A DNA stretch of 64,000 nt from Cepaea nemoralis (taxonomy: Eukaryota > Mollusca > Gastropoda > Stylommatophora > Helicidae), in NCBI GenBank assembly GCA_014155875.1, contig JACEFZ010017841.1:248001-312000 (forward strand). Reading direction: 5' to 3'. A program made the position numbers and the translations under genes. Below the pieces are notes generated by a model. It saw only the letters and a list, made by a program, of their open reading frames with translations. It was not told the origin of the DNA and ran no database searches. Position 1 is the stretch's first letter. The number at the start of each line of letters is the position of its first letter. Positions 10,004-22,785 of the stretch are shown here, piece after piece.

Positions 10004-10335
10004 GCTGTCCTAAGCATGCATTGACTGTGTTCGCTAGACCGAGGGAGAAACTATGGGCTGGAAAACAGATATAGTAGAAAACAGGACAACCGTTTGTGTG
10101 GTGCGGAGCGTGCAGACCAAAGTTACAACACAGAATCCTCCACTGGTCATCCACTACATCCTAAATTCTATCTTGCCGCTGGATCAAGTAGAATATGGAC
10201 GAGATAGTAAAAGTAGTGCAGGGCGACTCTCTCTCATTTAAACCACATTAATGGCAGATAAGCTAGCAATCTGCTGCCCTCGTTGTAACCGACATTTGTG
10301 GCCTGGCTCAAGTTGGCCAGTCAATGAGATAGCCA
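10004..10335. other. Unassigned spacer
   Basis: Short unique-looking DNA between two minisatellites. A 62-residue open frame (10053-10241) has no recognisable motif. No promoter or RNA gene was identified. Confidence 0.4.
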
Positions 10336-11125
10336 ACACCAGCACAAGATGATTACCACTTTATGTACAGACCAGCACAAGATTACCACTTTATGTACAG
10401 ACCAGCACAAGATGATTACCACTTTATGTACAGACCAGCACAAGATGATTACCACTTTATGTACAGACCAGCACAAGATGACTACCACTTTATGTACAGA
10501 CCAGCACAAGATGATTACCACTTTATGTACAGACCAGCAAAAGAAGATTACCACTTCATGTACAGACCAGCACAAGATGATTACCACTTTATGTAGAGAC
10601 CAGCACAAGATGATTACCACCTTATGTACAAACCAGCACACGATTACCACTTTATGTACAGACCAGCACAAGATGATTACCACTTTATGTACAAACCAGC
10701 ACACGATTACCACTTTATGTACAAACCAGCACACGATTACCACTTTATGTACAGACCAGCACAAGATGATTACCACTTCATGTAGAGACCAGCACAAGAT
10801 TATTACCACTTCATGTAGAGACCAGCACAAGATGATTACCACTTTATGTAGAGACCAGCACAAGATGATTACCACTTTATGTAGAGACCAGCACAAGATG
10901 ATTACCACTTCATGTAGAGACCAGCACAAGATGATTACCACTTTATGGGCAGGCCAGTACAAGATGATTACCACTTTATGTAGAGACTAGCACAAGATGA
11001 TTACCACTTTATGGATAGGCCAGTACAAGATTATTACCACTTCATGTAGAGACCAGCACAAGATGATTACCACTTTATGCAGAGACCAGCACAAGATGAT
11101 TACCACTTTATGGACAGGCCAGAAC
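10336..11125 (+). repeat. 33-bp minisatellite inside LINE coding sequence
   Basis: About 24 units of 33 bp (some 30 bp) encode repeats of DYHFMYRPAQD. The full-length LINE at 37474-37510 encodes AQDDYHIMDRPEQ once, and the array leads in frame at its right end into RTGHNRLHNHMYTKFKIG, exactly the LINE continuation. The array is therefore an expansion of one 11-residue segment of the LINE C-terminal region. Because 33 is a multiple of three, long spurious open frames run through it on both strands. Confidence 0.85.
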
Positions 11126-11345
11126 AAATAACTATTCTGCACCTCAGAACAGGACACAATAGATTACATAACCACATGTATACAAAATTCAAGATTGGGG
11201 AATCAGCCATGTGCACATGTGGTTTGTCGCCACATACAACAGATGACATACTCCAAGGCTGCCCAAAATACGACGTATTAAGGCAAACCTAACCTAGAGA
11301 AAAAAAAATGGAAGATAGAACTTTAATGACCACTGATAAACTAAA
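11110..11345 (+). pseudogene. I/Nimb-like LINE C-terminal tail
   Basis: An open frame continuing out of the minisatellite encodes RTGHNRLHNHMYTKFKIG and MCTCGLSPHTTDDILQGCP, the cysteine/histidine-containing C-terminus (C-x-C then a second Cys) of the LINE at 33591-37800, then a stop after LRQT. The expected His is replaced (TDDIL in place of AEHIL). 5' LINE parts are absent. Confidence 0.75.
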
Positions 11346-11690
11346 CAAGGCTGAAGTTTATACAAAGACAACATTGCATATACTGACAACACATTTTAAG
11401 TGAATGAAAGAAGAAGTACCAACATTGCCACAAGTTTGTGTAGATGAATTAGATACACTAAACAACACATATCTCCCTAATTACACACACTGCCACAAGT
11501 TTGTGTAGATGAATTATACACTCAACACAATACTTCCAGCAAGCTCATGTAAATTAAATGAAGAAACACTTTCAATGTAGTTTTCAACTTCACTTCATAT
11601 TTCTGAAAATAATTATGTGTGCATCATGAAAGAAGACAACAACTCTCTCTATGAATGACACCACTGTGACTGTTTGTAGATCCTGGCTTG
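11346..11690. other. AT-rich spacer with a short direct duplication
   Basis: The segment with TGCCACAAGTTTGTGTAGAT occurs at about 11429 and 11490, each followed by GAATTA. Nothing else was recognised. Confidence 0.4.
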
Positions 11691-12450
11691 AATGCACATT
11701 TATGAAATAAGCAACCTGTGCACAAACACAGAACAACAAATCTTTGAACTCATACTGTGTCCAAATACAAACATAGCCCCTTGTGTCTGTGCACAGAAAT
11801 GACTAATATCTGTGCCAGTGCCCACAAATATACACCAACACATCTTTGATCTCATTAAACTGTGTCTGTGTACAAGCATAGCCCCTTGTGTTTGTGCACA
11901 GACATGTCTATTATCTATGCTAATGCCCACAAATATAGATCAACAAATCTTTGATCTCATTAAACTGTGCCCACATACAAACATAGTCCCTTGTCTTTGT
12001 GCACAGAAATGTCTATTATCTGTGCCAATGCCCGCAATTATAAACCAACAAATCTTTGATTTCATTAAACTGTGTCCACATACAAACATAACCCCTTGTC
12101 TTTGTGCACAGACATGTCTATTATCTGTGCTAATGCCCACAAGTATAGACTAACAAATTAAAAAATCTTTGATCTCATTAAACTGTGTCCACAAATAAAC
12201 AGTCCCTTGTCTTTGTGCACAGACATGTCTATTATCTGTGCTAATGCCCACAAGTATAAACTAACAAATCTTTGATCTCATAAAACTGTGTCCACAAACA
12301 GTCCCTTGTCTTTGTGCACAGACATGTCTATTATCTGTGCTAATGCCCACAAGTATAGACTAACAAATCTTTGATCTCATTAAATTGTGTCCACAAACAG
12401 TCCCTTGTCTTTGTGCACAGACATGTCTGTTATCTGTGCTAATGCTCACT
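11691..12450. repeat. Minisatellite, unit about 100-113 bp, 7 copies
   Basis: Each unit contains AAATCTTTGATCTCATTAAA, then a TGTCTTTGTGCACAGA-like stretch and TGTCTATTATCTGTGC. Unit starts near 11842, 11948, 12052, 12165, 12267 and 12367 show the spacing. It lies just beyond the stop codon of the zinc-finger gene, so it could fall in its 3' flank or 3' UTR. Confidence 0.8.
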
Positions 12451-12642
12451 AACATAAATAATGAAGCTACAGCAGACTTCACGACTGTAGCTTTACTAGA
12501 TGCTGACACAACAATCTTGTCACCCAAGACTGATCGCAGGCAGCTGACTGGCTGAATTTGCTGCATTCTATTGCCATGGGACAGCAACTGACATTAACAA
12601 CGGAATGAGACAACAAAGCACTTTCACCATGAAAAACAATGC

Positions 12643-15365
12643 TCAGTGTTTACATGTGACTGAGGTAATTTTTGTTGCTAAATGTGGAGTCTTGGTGGCT
12701 GTTGACTGCAACTTGTCTGTGTCACAGTCAGCTGTGTTCAGGTTTATGATCATACTGTTCTGTGAACTGTGTGCACTGCTGCTGGCTTCCTGGAGTTGCA
12801 GGCTTTCTGTGTCTGGTTCTTGTTCAGCCTTGACAGGCAAGCCCATGATGACTGTCACCTGCTCTGTGCTGTCAGACTCTGGAGGCTCCATTTTCACATG
12901 GACTCCCCTGGGCAAGGACAGCAAAGGACAGTTGTCAATAGCCAATTTGTGCTGATGTGTTACCGACGCTGATGAAGACACACCATCCAGAGGTTTGTTA
13001 CCACTCTCACAGACAGCAGCAGATGGCTGCCGCAACATTGCAGCCAATGATGGACTGGATACTGTACAGTGTGAGGGAGGTATTGGGGTAGAAGAGAATG
13101 AGGTAGGAGTGGAGCTACGAGTCAGTGACAAGATTAATGTCTTTGGCTGCACCTTTACCGGACTGAAAGGGATGTCAGATGAACTCTCCACCTGGTGATT
13201 TACAATTGCTGACTTGCTTGTCAATGACGACCTTAAAATATTCTGCAAAATGGAGCCAGGCGACGTGGCAGACCTGTCCAATAAAGATGATGATAATGCT
13301 ACACCTCCAGTGGCTTTCTGACCTTGACCTGCAGCTGAATCCTTGGAGGCAGGATTGTCTGTGAGTCTGCTTGTCATCAGATTTAAAGCAAGCTCAGAAG
13401 AAGACGAATCTTGCGTCCGCATGGGCCTTCCTGCCACAAAAGATGAGACCTTCTGTGCACCTGACAGTTGAGGTTGAGATGTATTATACATGGTGATATT
13501 TAATGGCTGTGGTGGCTGACAGCCAAGCAGAGATTTTGTGAGATAGCTAGCCATAACATCTGGAGGGACCAGCTCTCGCACCATCTGTGTACGTTCCTTA
13601 ACCAAACCACCAGAGCCACTCCATTTGTAACCACATTGAATCTCCTCAGTTTGTGCTCCTGGTTTCACTGTTTTTCCTGATTGGGTGATGTGACTGGAGG
13701 AGGCAATCACTGCCTGTACCTGGGGAGAGTGTGTTGCCCCTGCTTCAAGCCTATAGTTGCGGGCACTAGCAAACATGCGAGCCTGTAGATCTGAATCTGC
13801 CTGTTTATCACCACGGACAGTCTGCAGAGACTGACTGTCCCTCTGCTCTACAATGCCTGCATTGTTTGCCATCAGCATAAAACACTGCAGAGCTTCAGAT
13901 GGATTGCTACTTGTAGGCGGCTGTGTCGTGTTATGTGGAAGACCTGAGAGTGAACTCAAGTCAGTATTTTTCTCTGTACTTAGAGAAATGTCCGTGGTAG
14001 CACGAGAAAGTTTCGGTTTAGACAAATCAATAGCTCCACAATGATCACCAAGTGATAGCTTCTTGATCGATTTAGTCTGAGATAAAACTAGCCGACTGTT
14101 GCTGTCTGTTACCAGACTTTTCAGCAAGGACGCGGAGACATGCACTGTCTGCGACTGACTTTGTTGTTGTTGTTGTGTCAACACGGGGTATAGTAAACCT
14201 TTCCTTTGGGCATCACCTGCAAATAGTAATGGAGGCACAGGTGGCAGGTCACTGTCTGCACCACAGGCTACCTGGCACTTGCTAATCACAATATTTCCAC
14301 CGGACGTGTTGTTGTGCAAATTCTGGGGAATATTCACAGATTTAGGCAACAACTGCGATGGTGGTAGATCATTCACAGCTGACTGTGACACGCCAGCACT
14401 GAACACAACATTCATATGTGTCGTTCTGGCAGGGGAAACAATGGTGGGGGAACTAGAGCTGGACATGGCTGTTGCAATCTGTGAGTGAGATGTTGCTTGT
14501 CTCATTGCTGTTTCCAGACTAACAGTTGACAGCAGATTCAGATTTGTCAGCATGGACTGTTCCTGAGATTCTGATGCATGATCCATGTCTACTGTTGCGG
14601 TGCAGCAATCATCATCCTTGACTCTTGTCTTCAAGTCCTTGGCTCTCTTGGATGCCAGTCTTGAGCTCTTTCTGGGCTTTTTCTGAGTAACACTGTCTTG
14701 TGAAATCTGTAAGCCAACAGTGGGTGCTTGTAAGTTGGTGCACACTGCTGCCTCTTCATGCTTCCCTGGGGTTACAGACGAAGGAATGAAAAGATTGTTC
14801 TGTAGCTGACCAACATCTGCAATGACAGCTGCCTGCAACAATGTATGCATAGGAGAGAAATCAGTAGTCCTCCTTTTGAGATTATACCTTGTGCCAAGTG
14901 TACCACCATTGGACACTTGCTCACACAAAGCAGTTTGCAGACTGTTACTATTCTGCATTTTCCCAGCAGTTGCTGAGATTTTCTTAGAACTGTGTTGCTG
15001 CTGTTGCAGAGATTTAGCCCCATTCTGTGATGAGATGAGACCATCTAAATATTGGAGGAACAATCGTACTGACATTTCTGACAAGGCAATCGGTCTGTCT
15101 TTGCTCATGGTTAATGGCACTTTGGACTCGTGAAACATCCTACGCATCACTGTGAAGACACTAGGTTTTCTGTGCCATTTCCTCTGCCGGAACTTGTTCT
15201 GCCATGTGCCTGGCAATGCCGCGTGCCGCTGAAGGTGACTCAGCAGGTTTGCTGGAGAGGAGTATTGTTTCTTGCAATGATGGCATACATTTCTTTTTCC
15301 TTGTCTGCCTGTTTTCAAACAATCACTGTATGTTTTCTGTGATTTTCTGCTTACTGTTTGAATAC
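12643..15365 (-). CDS. Single C2H2 zinc-finger protein, exon 4 (main exon)
   Basis: Final coding exon of a four-exon minus-strand gene. It starts after a strong acceptor (CTTTCTCTTTCAG) at 15366-15368 and ends at a TGA stop, giving 907 residues; with exons 1-3 the model is 1,223 residues and all phases agree. Near its start is one perfect C2H2 finger (C-x2-C-x12-H-x3-H; CHHCKKQYSS to HLQRH, about residues 344-363). The rest is long, Ser/Gln-rich and probably disordered. Visible motifs: a basic patch KKPRKSSRLASKRAK (nuclear localisation), AIDLSKPK (like the CtBP-binding PxDLS motif) and two SUMO-type sites, VKMEPPES and PVKAEQEPD. The likely role is a nuclear transcriptional regulator, possibly a repressor; that is inference. 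I do not recognise an orthologue. Confidence 0.85.
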
Positions 15366-17431
15366 CTGAAAGAGAAAGGTAAGGTTATTTTAACATTTGA
15401 AGACAGCCCCAGATAAGAGCACACTGAGTGGCACCTTACAGTCTTGACAGACCAAAGTATGAGAGTTGGAATTTGGCCAAAATTCCATCACAATGCCTGG
15501 GCAGAGCTTCAGAGAACATGTGGTGCCCAAACGACATGTTCCCTCTCTCGGCCTTGCCCTGTCTGATCCATAGGAATGGGTAACCAATACGTCTGGGACA
15601 GGGTAGGCTGCAGACGCTGGCGGCTCAGCGTCAAACCTCCCCGAAGAGCACACTAGAATTCAGTAAATACCACACAATTATTGGATTGGAAAATTAGGCA
15701 CAAACACAAATGTCCCTCTATACAAGGAAACTGGGGTTAATGGCTAAAGAGTGAACTCACTATCTCAGATGGTAGACTGAACCCACTATCTCAGATGGTA
15801 GACTGAACCCACTATCTCAGATGGTAGACTGAACCCACTATCTCACATGATGGTAGACTGAACCCACTATCTCACATGATGGTAGACTGAACCCACTATC
15901 TCAGATGATGGTAGACTGAACCCACTATTTCACATGATGGTAGACTGAACCCACTATCTCACATGATGGTAGACTGAACCCACTATCTCAGATGATGGTA
16001 GACTGAACAAACTATCTCAGATGGTAGACTGAACAAACTATCTCAGATGGTAGACTGAACCCACTATCTCACATGATTGTAGACTGAACCCACTATTTCA
16101 CATGATGGTAGACTGAACCCACTATCTCACATGATGGTAGACTGAACCCACTATTTCACATGATGGTAGACTGAACCCACTATTTCACATGATGGTAGAC
16201 TGACCCCACTATCTCACATGATGGTAGACTGAACCCACTATCTCACATGATGGTAGACTTAATCCACTATCTCACATGATGGTAGACTGAACCCACTATC
16301 TCAGATGATGGTAGACTGAACCCACTATCTCACATGATGGTAGACTGAACCCACTATCTCAGATGATGGTAGACTGAACCCATTATCTAAGATGATGGTA
16401 GACTGAACCCACTATCTCACATGATGGTAGGCTGAACCCACTATCTCACATCATGGTAGACTGAACCCACTATCTCACATCATGGTAGACTGAACCCACT
16501 ATCTCAGATGGTAGACTGAACCCACTATCTCAGATGGTAGACTGAACCCACTATCTCAGATGATGGTAGACTGAACCCACTATCTCACATAATGGTAGAC
16601 TGAACCCACTATCTCAGATGATGGTAGACTGAACCCACTATCTCAGATGATGGTAGACTGACCCCACTATCTCAGATGATGGTAGACTGAACCCACTATC
16701 TCAGATGATGGTAGACTGACCCCACTATCTCAGATGATGGTAGATTGACCCCACTATTTCACATGATGGTAGACTGACCCCACTATCTGACATGATAGAC
16801 TGAACCCACTATCTCAGATGATGGTAGACAGAACCCACTATCTCAGATGATGGTAGACTGAACCCACTATCACAGATGATGGTAGATTGAACCCACTATT
16901 TCACATGATGGTAGACTGACCCCACTATCTGACATGATAGACTGAACCCACTATCTCAGATGATGGTAGACTGAACCCACTATCTCAGATGATGGTAGAC
17001 TGAACCCACTATCTCACATGATGGTAGATTGAACCCACTATTTCACATGATGGTAGACTGACCCCACTATCTGACATGATAGACTGAACCCACTATCTCA
17101 GATGATGGTAGACTGAACCCACTATCTCAGATGATGGTAGACTGAATCTACTATCTCACATGATGGTAGATTGAACCCACTATTTCACATGATGGTAGAC
17201 TAACCCCACTATCTGACATGATAGACTGAACCCACTATCTCAGATGATGGTAGACTGAACCCACTATCTCACATGATGGTAGATTGAACCCACTATTTCA
17301 CATGATGGTAGACTGACCCCACTATCTGACATGATGATAGACTGAACCCACTATTTCACATGATGGCAGACTGACCCCACTATCTCACATGATGGTAAAC
17401 TGAAAAAAATACTTTACTGACAGGAACTCAC
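15366..17431 (-). other. Intron 3 of the zinc-finger gene
   Basis: Donor CAG|GTGAGT at 17431 and acceptor TTTCAG|G at 15366 join exons 3 and 4 in phase 1, completing a Gly codon. Roughly 1.66 kb of its 2.07 kb is the 29-bp minisatellite; the remaining 370 bases near the acceptor have no recognised feature. Confidence 0.85.
15745..17405. repeat. Minisatellite, 26/29-bp unit, about 57 copies (intron 3)
   Basis: The unit is GGTAGACTGAACCCACTATC followed by TCAGATGAT or TCACATGAT; a 26-bp form lacks one GAT. Higher-order repeats of several units recur between 16790 and 17350. It begins about 380 bases from the acceptor and ends about 25 bases before the donor. Confidence 0.9.
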
Positions 17432-17984
17432 CTGTCATCTCTGGGTCGGTCACATGATACACCTGCACAGACTGTCCTTGTTGCCCCTGCATCAAGTTGG
17501 TCAACACTTGTGTCAGCACCTGTATTCTAGCACCCACACTGACATGTCGGCCACCACTGTCTGGATCTGCCTTGTAATCTGTGACAGCAACTGTAGTCTC
17601 TGTGTTGCCATTCACGTCTACATCTTGATGCTGCCGCTTGCTACTGAGGTTTGATTTATGTGGTTCACTGAAGAATGAAGTCGACATGTTGTTGAGACAA
17701 TCTGCGTGTAAAGTTTGACCATGAGAAGAAATCTGACTGTCCGTGCATGTTGGTGGGCTGGCAATATCTCTGCTGCTGCTGCTACTGTCAATAATTCTCA
17801 GGTCAGATTTCAGAAGCTGTTGTGGCATCTGTGCAGCAGTTGTACCGGCAAACAAAGGTAGTGCATAGATGCACTTGGCAGCATGCATACATCGTGGACA
17901 CAGGGCACACAGGGAAGTGTTAGCAGAGCCCTTCTGAACAACTGAACCTTGGTAATACACGAGGCAGTGTGGTGACTGGTAGCG
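17432..17984 (-). CDS. Zinc-finger protein, exon 3
   Basis: It begins after a pyrimidine-rich acceptor (GTTCCTTTCAG) and ends at a strong donor (CAG|GTGAGT), phase 0 in and phase 1 out. It encodes about 184 residues: RYQSPHCLVYYQGSVV, then SLCALCPRCMHAAKC, a Ser-rich linker, and an acidic/hydrophobic end (VYHVTDPEMT). With exon 2 the cysteines form a CPGF ... SPHC ... CALCPRC pattern that could bind zinc; this is inferred from spacing only. An alternative acceptor at 18025-18026 would extend the exon by 41 bases but gives the wrong phase for exon 2. Confidence 0.75.
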
Positions 17985-18189
17985 CTGAAAGGAACTTTGT
18001 GCACAACTACAAATTGTCCACAGGCCTGTCCACAAGAAATAGTAACAATGTATTCAATACATCTGGGCACTGAAAGACTTCAACATTTTACTGTCATACA
18101 CAGAGGATTCAATATGACTGACTTCAAAACAACACAACACAGTGACATTATATAAATAGGATTATGAATGACTGACTTCTGTCACACGC

Positions 18190-18320
18190 AAGAGTGTGTG
18201 TGTGTCTCTCTCTCTCTTGTGTGTGTCTCTCTCTGTTTGTGGGTGTATCTCTCTCTCATTCCGATGTGTGTGCGCATATAGCTCACTATTGTGTGTGTGT
18301 GTGTGTGTGTGTGTGTGACT
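18190..18320. repeat. GT/CT microsatellite tract
   Basis: Alternating TCTCTCTC and GTGTGTGT runs, ending with a GT run of about 15 dinucleotides at 18288-18317. Intronic. Confidence 0.9.
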
Positions 18321-18344
18321 GTAACTTAAATAAATTACAGATAG

Positions 18345-20400
18345 GGATAACACAAGCACAGGACAGGTAGAGATGACAAGTACAGGATAGGTAGAGATGA
18401 CAAGTACATGATAGGTAGATATGACATGAGTACAGGATAGGTAGAGATGACATAAGTACAGGATTGGTAGAGATGATACAAGTACAGGATAGGTGGAGAT
18501 GATACAAGTACAGGATAGGTAGAGATGACAAGTACAGGATAGGTAGAGATGATACAAGTATAGGATAGGTAGAGATGACACAAGTACAGGATAGAGATGA
18601 CACAAGTACAGGATAGGTAGAGTTGACAAGTACAGGATAGGTAGAGATGATACAAGTATAGGATAGGTAAAGATGACACAAGTACAGGATAGGTAGAGAT
18701 GACACAAGTACAGGATAGAGATGACACAAGTACAGGATAGGTAGAGATGATAAGTGAAGGTAGAGATGACACAAGTACAGGATAGGTAGAGATGACACAA
18801 GTACAGGATAGGTAGAGATGACACAAGTACAGGATAGGTAGATATGATACAAGTACAGGATAGGTAGAGATGACACAAGTACAGGATAGGTAGATATGAT
18901 ACAAGTACAGGATAGGTAGAGATGATAAAAGTACAGGATAGGTAGAGATGATGCAAGTACAGGATAGGTAGAGATGACACCAGTACAGGATAAGTAGAGA
19001 TGACACCAGTACAGGATAAGTAGAGATGACACCAGTACAGGATAGGTAGAGATGACACCAGTACAGGATATGTAGAGATGACACACATACAGGATAGGTA
19101 GAGATGACAAGTACAGGATAGGTAGAGATGACACCAGTACAGGATAGGTAGAGATGACACAAGTACAGGATAGGTAGAGATGACACAAGTACAGGATAGG
19201 TAGAGATGACACACATACAAGATAGGTAGAGATGACAAGTACAGGATAGGTAGAGATGACACCTGTACAGGATAAGTAGAGATGACACCAGTACAGGATA
19301 GGTAGAGATGACACAAGTACAGGATAGGTAGAGATGACACAAGTACAGGATAGGTAGAGATGACACCAGTACAAGATAGGTAGAGATGACACCAGTACAG
19401 GATGTGTAGAGATGACAAGTACAGGATGTGTAGAGATGACACAAGTACAGGATAGGTAGAGATGACAAGTACAGGATAGGTAGAGATGACACAAGTACAT
19501 GATAGGTAGAGATGACACAAGTACAGGATAGGTAGAGATGACACAAGTACAGGATAGGTAGAGATGAGACAAGTATCCCACAAGTACAGGAGAAGTAGAG
19601 ATGAGACAAGTATCCCACAAGTACAGGAGAAGTAGAGATGAGACAAGTATTCCACAAGTACAGGATAGGTAGAGATGACACAAGTACATGATAGGTAGAG
19701 ATGACACAAGTACAGGAGAGGTAGATATAACACAAGTACAGGATAGGTAGAGATGACACAAGTACAGGAGAGGTAGATATAACACAAGTACAGGATAGGT
19801 AGAGATAAGACAAGTATCCCACAAGTACAGGATAGGTAGAGATGACACAAGTACAGGATAGGTAGAGAAGATACAAGTACAGGATAGGTAGAGATGACAC
19901 AAGTATAGGATAGGTAGAGATGAGACAAGTACAGGAGAGGTAGAGGTGAGACAAGTACAGGAGAGGTAGAGATGACAAGTACAGGATAGGTAGAGATGAC
20001 ACAAGTACAGGATAGGTAGAGATGACACAAGTACAGGAGAGGTAGATATAACACAAGTACAGGATAGGTAGAGATGAGACAAGTATCCCACAAGTACAGG
20101 ATAGGTAGAGATGACACAAGTATAGGATAGGTAGAGAAGATACAAGTACAGGATAGTTAGAGATGACACAAGTACAGAACAGGCAGAGATGAGATTAGTA
20201 TCCCACAAGTACAGGATAGGTAGAGATGACACAAGTACAGTATAGGTGAAGATGACACAAGTACAGGATAGGTAGAGATGATACAAGTACAGGATAGGTA
20301 GAGATGACACAAGTACAGAACAGGTAGAGATGAGACTAGTATCCCACAAGTACAGGTTAGGTAGAGATGAGACAAGTATCCCACAAGTACAGGATAGTGA
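18345..20400. repeat. Minisatellite, 26-bp unit, about 78 copies (intron 2)
   Basis: The unit is AAGTACAGGATAGGTAGAGA followed by TGACAC, with TGACACC and shorter variants. Because no minus-strand frame contains a regular stop, open frames of up to 783 codons appear; they consist only of the repeated peptide (ISTYPVLVSSLPILYLCHLY type) and are not genes. Confidence 0.95.
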
Positions 20401-20474
20401 TTTAGTAACAGGCAAATTTAGAGAAAAGTTTCGGGCTATAGATAGAATATGGACATCATTTATTAATGTTTCAC

Positions 20475-20750
20475 CTTTCCTGTCAGAAATTTCTCTGGGA
20501 ACCCTGGACAAAAGAAATATCCCTTCCCTGCAACCAACCGAAGTATGGCCAGCAATGAGGCTAACTGGATCTGACCGCTCTCTCGGGATATAATGCTGAC
20601 ACGCTCCACTGGTTTGAATAGGATGGTTAGTAGGCATCTGCCCCTGGGATCCAAGGTCAGGGAGATTGGTTCAACTGGAGGTCCAAACACCCCCAAGACG
20701 CCTTCTCTGAAGACAACCAACGCTTCCACATCATTGTGAGTTTTTGTGAC
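20475..20750 (-). CDS. Zinc-finger protein, exon 2
   Basis: The acceptor GTTTGTCCAACCAG and donor AAG|GTGAAA enclose exactly 92 codons (phase 0 at both ends): VTKTHNDVEALVVFREGVLG, then LTLDPRGRCLLTILFKPVER, QLASLLAILRLVAGKG and YFFCPGFPEKFLTGK. Most of it looks like a compact globular fold. It lies between two minisatellite-filled introns, which makes its clean open frame stand out. I do not recognise the domain; the donor choice is the weakest part of the model. Confidence 0.6.
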
Positions 20751-20984
20751 CTGGTTGGACAAACAATTGCACATCAACTGAGTGTTTATGGTCTGGTTGG
20801 ATAGACAACTGCCCAAGATACTCAATAACTGCACATTCGTAAAGTTTAATCATACCCTAATAATACACTGACAAGCTAGGACTGGTGAAGTGAATGCTCG
20901 TAACAAGTACGTGAGAATTAAACAGAGTTGAAATGTGCTGTTGTCACCTACTGAAAATGCATTGTCTACAATCTATTAAAAAAA

Positions 20985-21770
20985 TGTGTGCTGTCAGTAT
21001 GTATAGAAAATGTGCAAGTGTGCTGTCCATAATCTATGGAAAGCATGCCAGTGTGTTGTCTGTGATCTAGTGAAAATGTGCAAGCATGCTGTCTGTGATC
21101 TATGGAAAGCATACTGTCTGTGATCTATGGAAAAAGCATGCTGTCTGTGATCTATGGAAAGCATACTGTCTGTGACCCATTGAAAAAGCATGCTAGTGTG
21201 CTGTCTGTAATCTATGGAAAGCATATTGTCTGTGACCCATGGAAAAAGCATGCTGTCTGTGATCTATGGAAAGCATGTCATTGTGCTGTCTGTAATCTAT
21301 GGAAAGCACTTCATTGTGCTGTCTGTAATCTATGGAAAGCATTTCATTGTGCTGTCTGTAATCTATGGAAAGTATGCCTGTGTGATGTCTGTGATCTATG
21401 GAAAGCATGCCAGTGTGCTGTCTGTGATCTACAGAAAACGTGCAAGTGTGCTGTCTGTGATCTACAGAAAATGTGCAAGTGTGCTGTCTGTGATCTAGAG
21501 AAAATGTGCAAGTGTGCTGTCTGTAATCTATGGAAAGCATACTGTCTGTGACCCATGGAAAAAGCATGCTGTCTGTGATCTATGGAAAGCATGTCATTGT
21601 GCTGTCTGTAATCTATGGAAAGCATTTCATTGTGCTGTCTGTAATCTATGGAAAGTATGCCTGTGTGATGTCTGTGATCTATGGAAAGCATACCAGTGTG
21701 CTGTCTGAGATCTAGAGAAAATGTGCATGTGTGCTGTCTGTGATTTATAGAAAGCAGAGACAGAGAAAGT
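20985..21770. repeat. Minisatellite, about 33-bp unit (intron 1)
   Basis: Units contain GTGCTGTCTGTGATCTATGG and AAAGCAT with shorter variants. The block 21178-21400 is largely repeated at 21510-21690, a higher-order duplication. Open frames through it are repeat artefacts. Confidence 0.9.
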
Positions 21771-21804
21771 AGGTGGGGCAGACCAAAGTTAGTTCTATGA
21801 ACTA

Positions 21805-22310
21805 ATATGTACACAGCTACTGTCAGAAGACAGCAAGCAGACACATGTACACAGCTACTGCCAGAAGACAGCAAGTAGACACATGTACACAGCTACTGTC
21901 AGAAGATTGTGCAAGTACACAGCTACTGCCAGAAGATTGTGCAAGTACACAGCTACTCTCAGAAGATTGTGCAAGTACACAGCTAGTGCCAGAAGATTGT
22001 GCAAGTACACAGCTAGTGCCAGAAGATTGTGCAAGTACACAGCTACTTTCAGAAGATTGTGCAAGTACACAGCTAGTGCCAGAAGATTGTGCAAATACAC
22101 AGCTAGTGCCAGAAGATTGTGCAAGTACACAGCTACTGCCAGAAGATTGTGCAAGTACACAGCTACTGTCAGAAGACACAGCTAACTGTCAGAAGATTGT
22201 CCAAGTACACACATATACACATCTACTGTCAGAAGACTGTGCAAGTACACCCATGTACACATCCTGACAGTAGCTGTGTGCATGCGTATATCTACAGTCT
22301 TCTGACAGTA
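21805..22310. repeat. Minisatellite, 30-bp unit, about 12 copies (intron 1)
   Basis: The unit is GTACACAGCTACTGCCAGAA followed by GATTGTGCAA. At 22263-22312 a unit appears in inverted orientation (GACAGTAGCTGTGTGCATGC ... CAGTCTTCTGACAG), so the array end can form a hairpin. Confidence 0.9.
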
Positions 22311-22559
22311 CTGTTGCTGTAATAATCCAAGAAACATCACATTTATATACACACGTTACAAACCACAAGCTGAAAGTGAATTCATTGTAATGGAGACAGA
22401 AAGTGTGGGAAACATTCAAAAACAGGTGTGTGTTGTGTTGGGAAGTTGCATAGTCAAATGCTGGACCCAGTGTTCAGACAGAAAATCCTCCAGTGTGGGC
22501 AACATTCACAAAGAATATAATACTTGACATGAATATTAAGAAAACACAAACAATTATTA

Positions 22560-22785
22560 CATGAGAGAAAAATATGACATCAAAATGTAATACACTAATC
22601 AAAAGGAAAATGCTTAACCAAGCTGATAAATGTAAACACGTAGCTGAGCTAACTGAAATGTAATATAGAACCTGAACTACTGTATGGCAGTCAATCCTGG
22701 AATGTAAATGAACAAATTAGGAAAGCTTTGAAGCAACAGATGAGCTTCCTAAGATGGATGTTGCGAATGCCTGTACAGGGGTCAT
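22560..22785 (+). pseudogene. RTE-like LINE fragment
   Basis: In broken frames it encodes IEPELLYGSQSW and MSFLRWMLRMPVQG, comparable to EPVLLYGCETW and MWFLRKMQRIPW of RTE-A. Too short and drifted to assign a subfamily. Confidence 0.6.

Larger units (their letters stand above)
17985..20474 (-). other. Intron 2 of the zinc-finger gene
   Basis: The donor AAG|GTGAAA at 20474 and acceptor TTTCAG at 17985 fit phase 0. About 2.06 of 2.49 kb is the 26-bp minisatellite; a GT/CT-rich microsatellite tract (18190-18318) lies between it and exon 3. Confidence 0.65.

Noticed and set aside
10321..10990. Overlapping 213-217-codon frames on opposite strands
   Set aside because: Both come from the 33-bp array; only the frame reading DYHFMYRPAQD has an origin in LINE coding sequence, and even that is interrupted by TAG.
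15745..17405. CRISPR-like array (many regular repeats)
   Set aside because: Units are contiguous without unique spacers, have variable sequence and lie in a eukaryotic intron. The same holds for the 26-, 35-, 42- and 43-bp arrays.
18162..20637. Very long minus-strand open frames (up to 783 codons) rich in Leu, Ser, Tyr
   Set aside because: They are translations of a 26-bp minisatellite in all three frames, with no non-repetitive protein sequence beyond short flanks. They lie in an intron of the zinc-finger gene.
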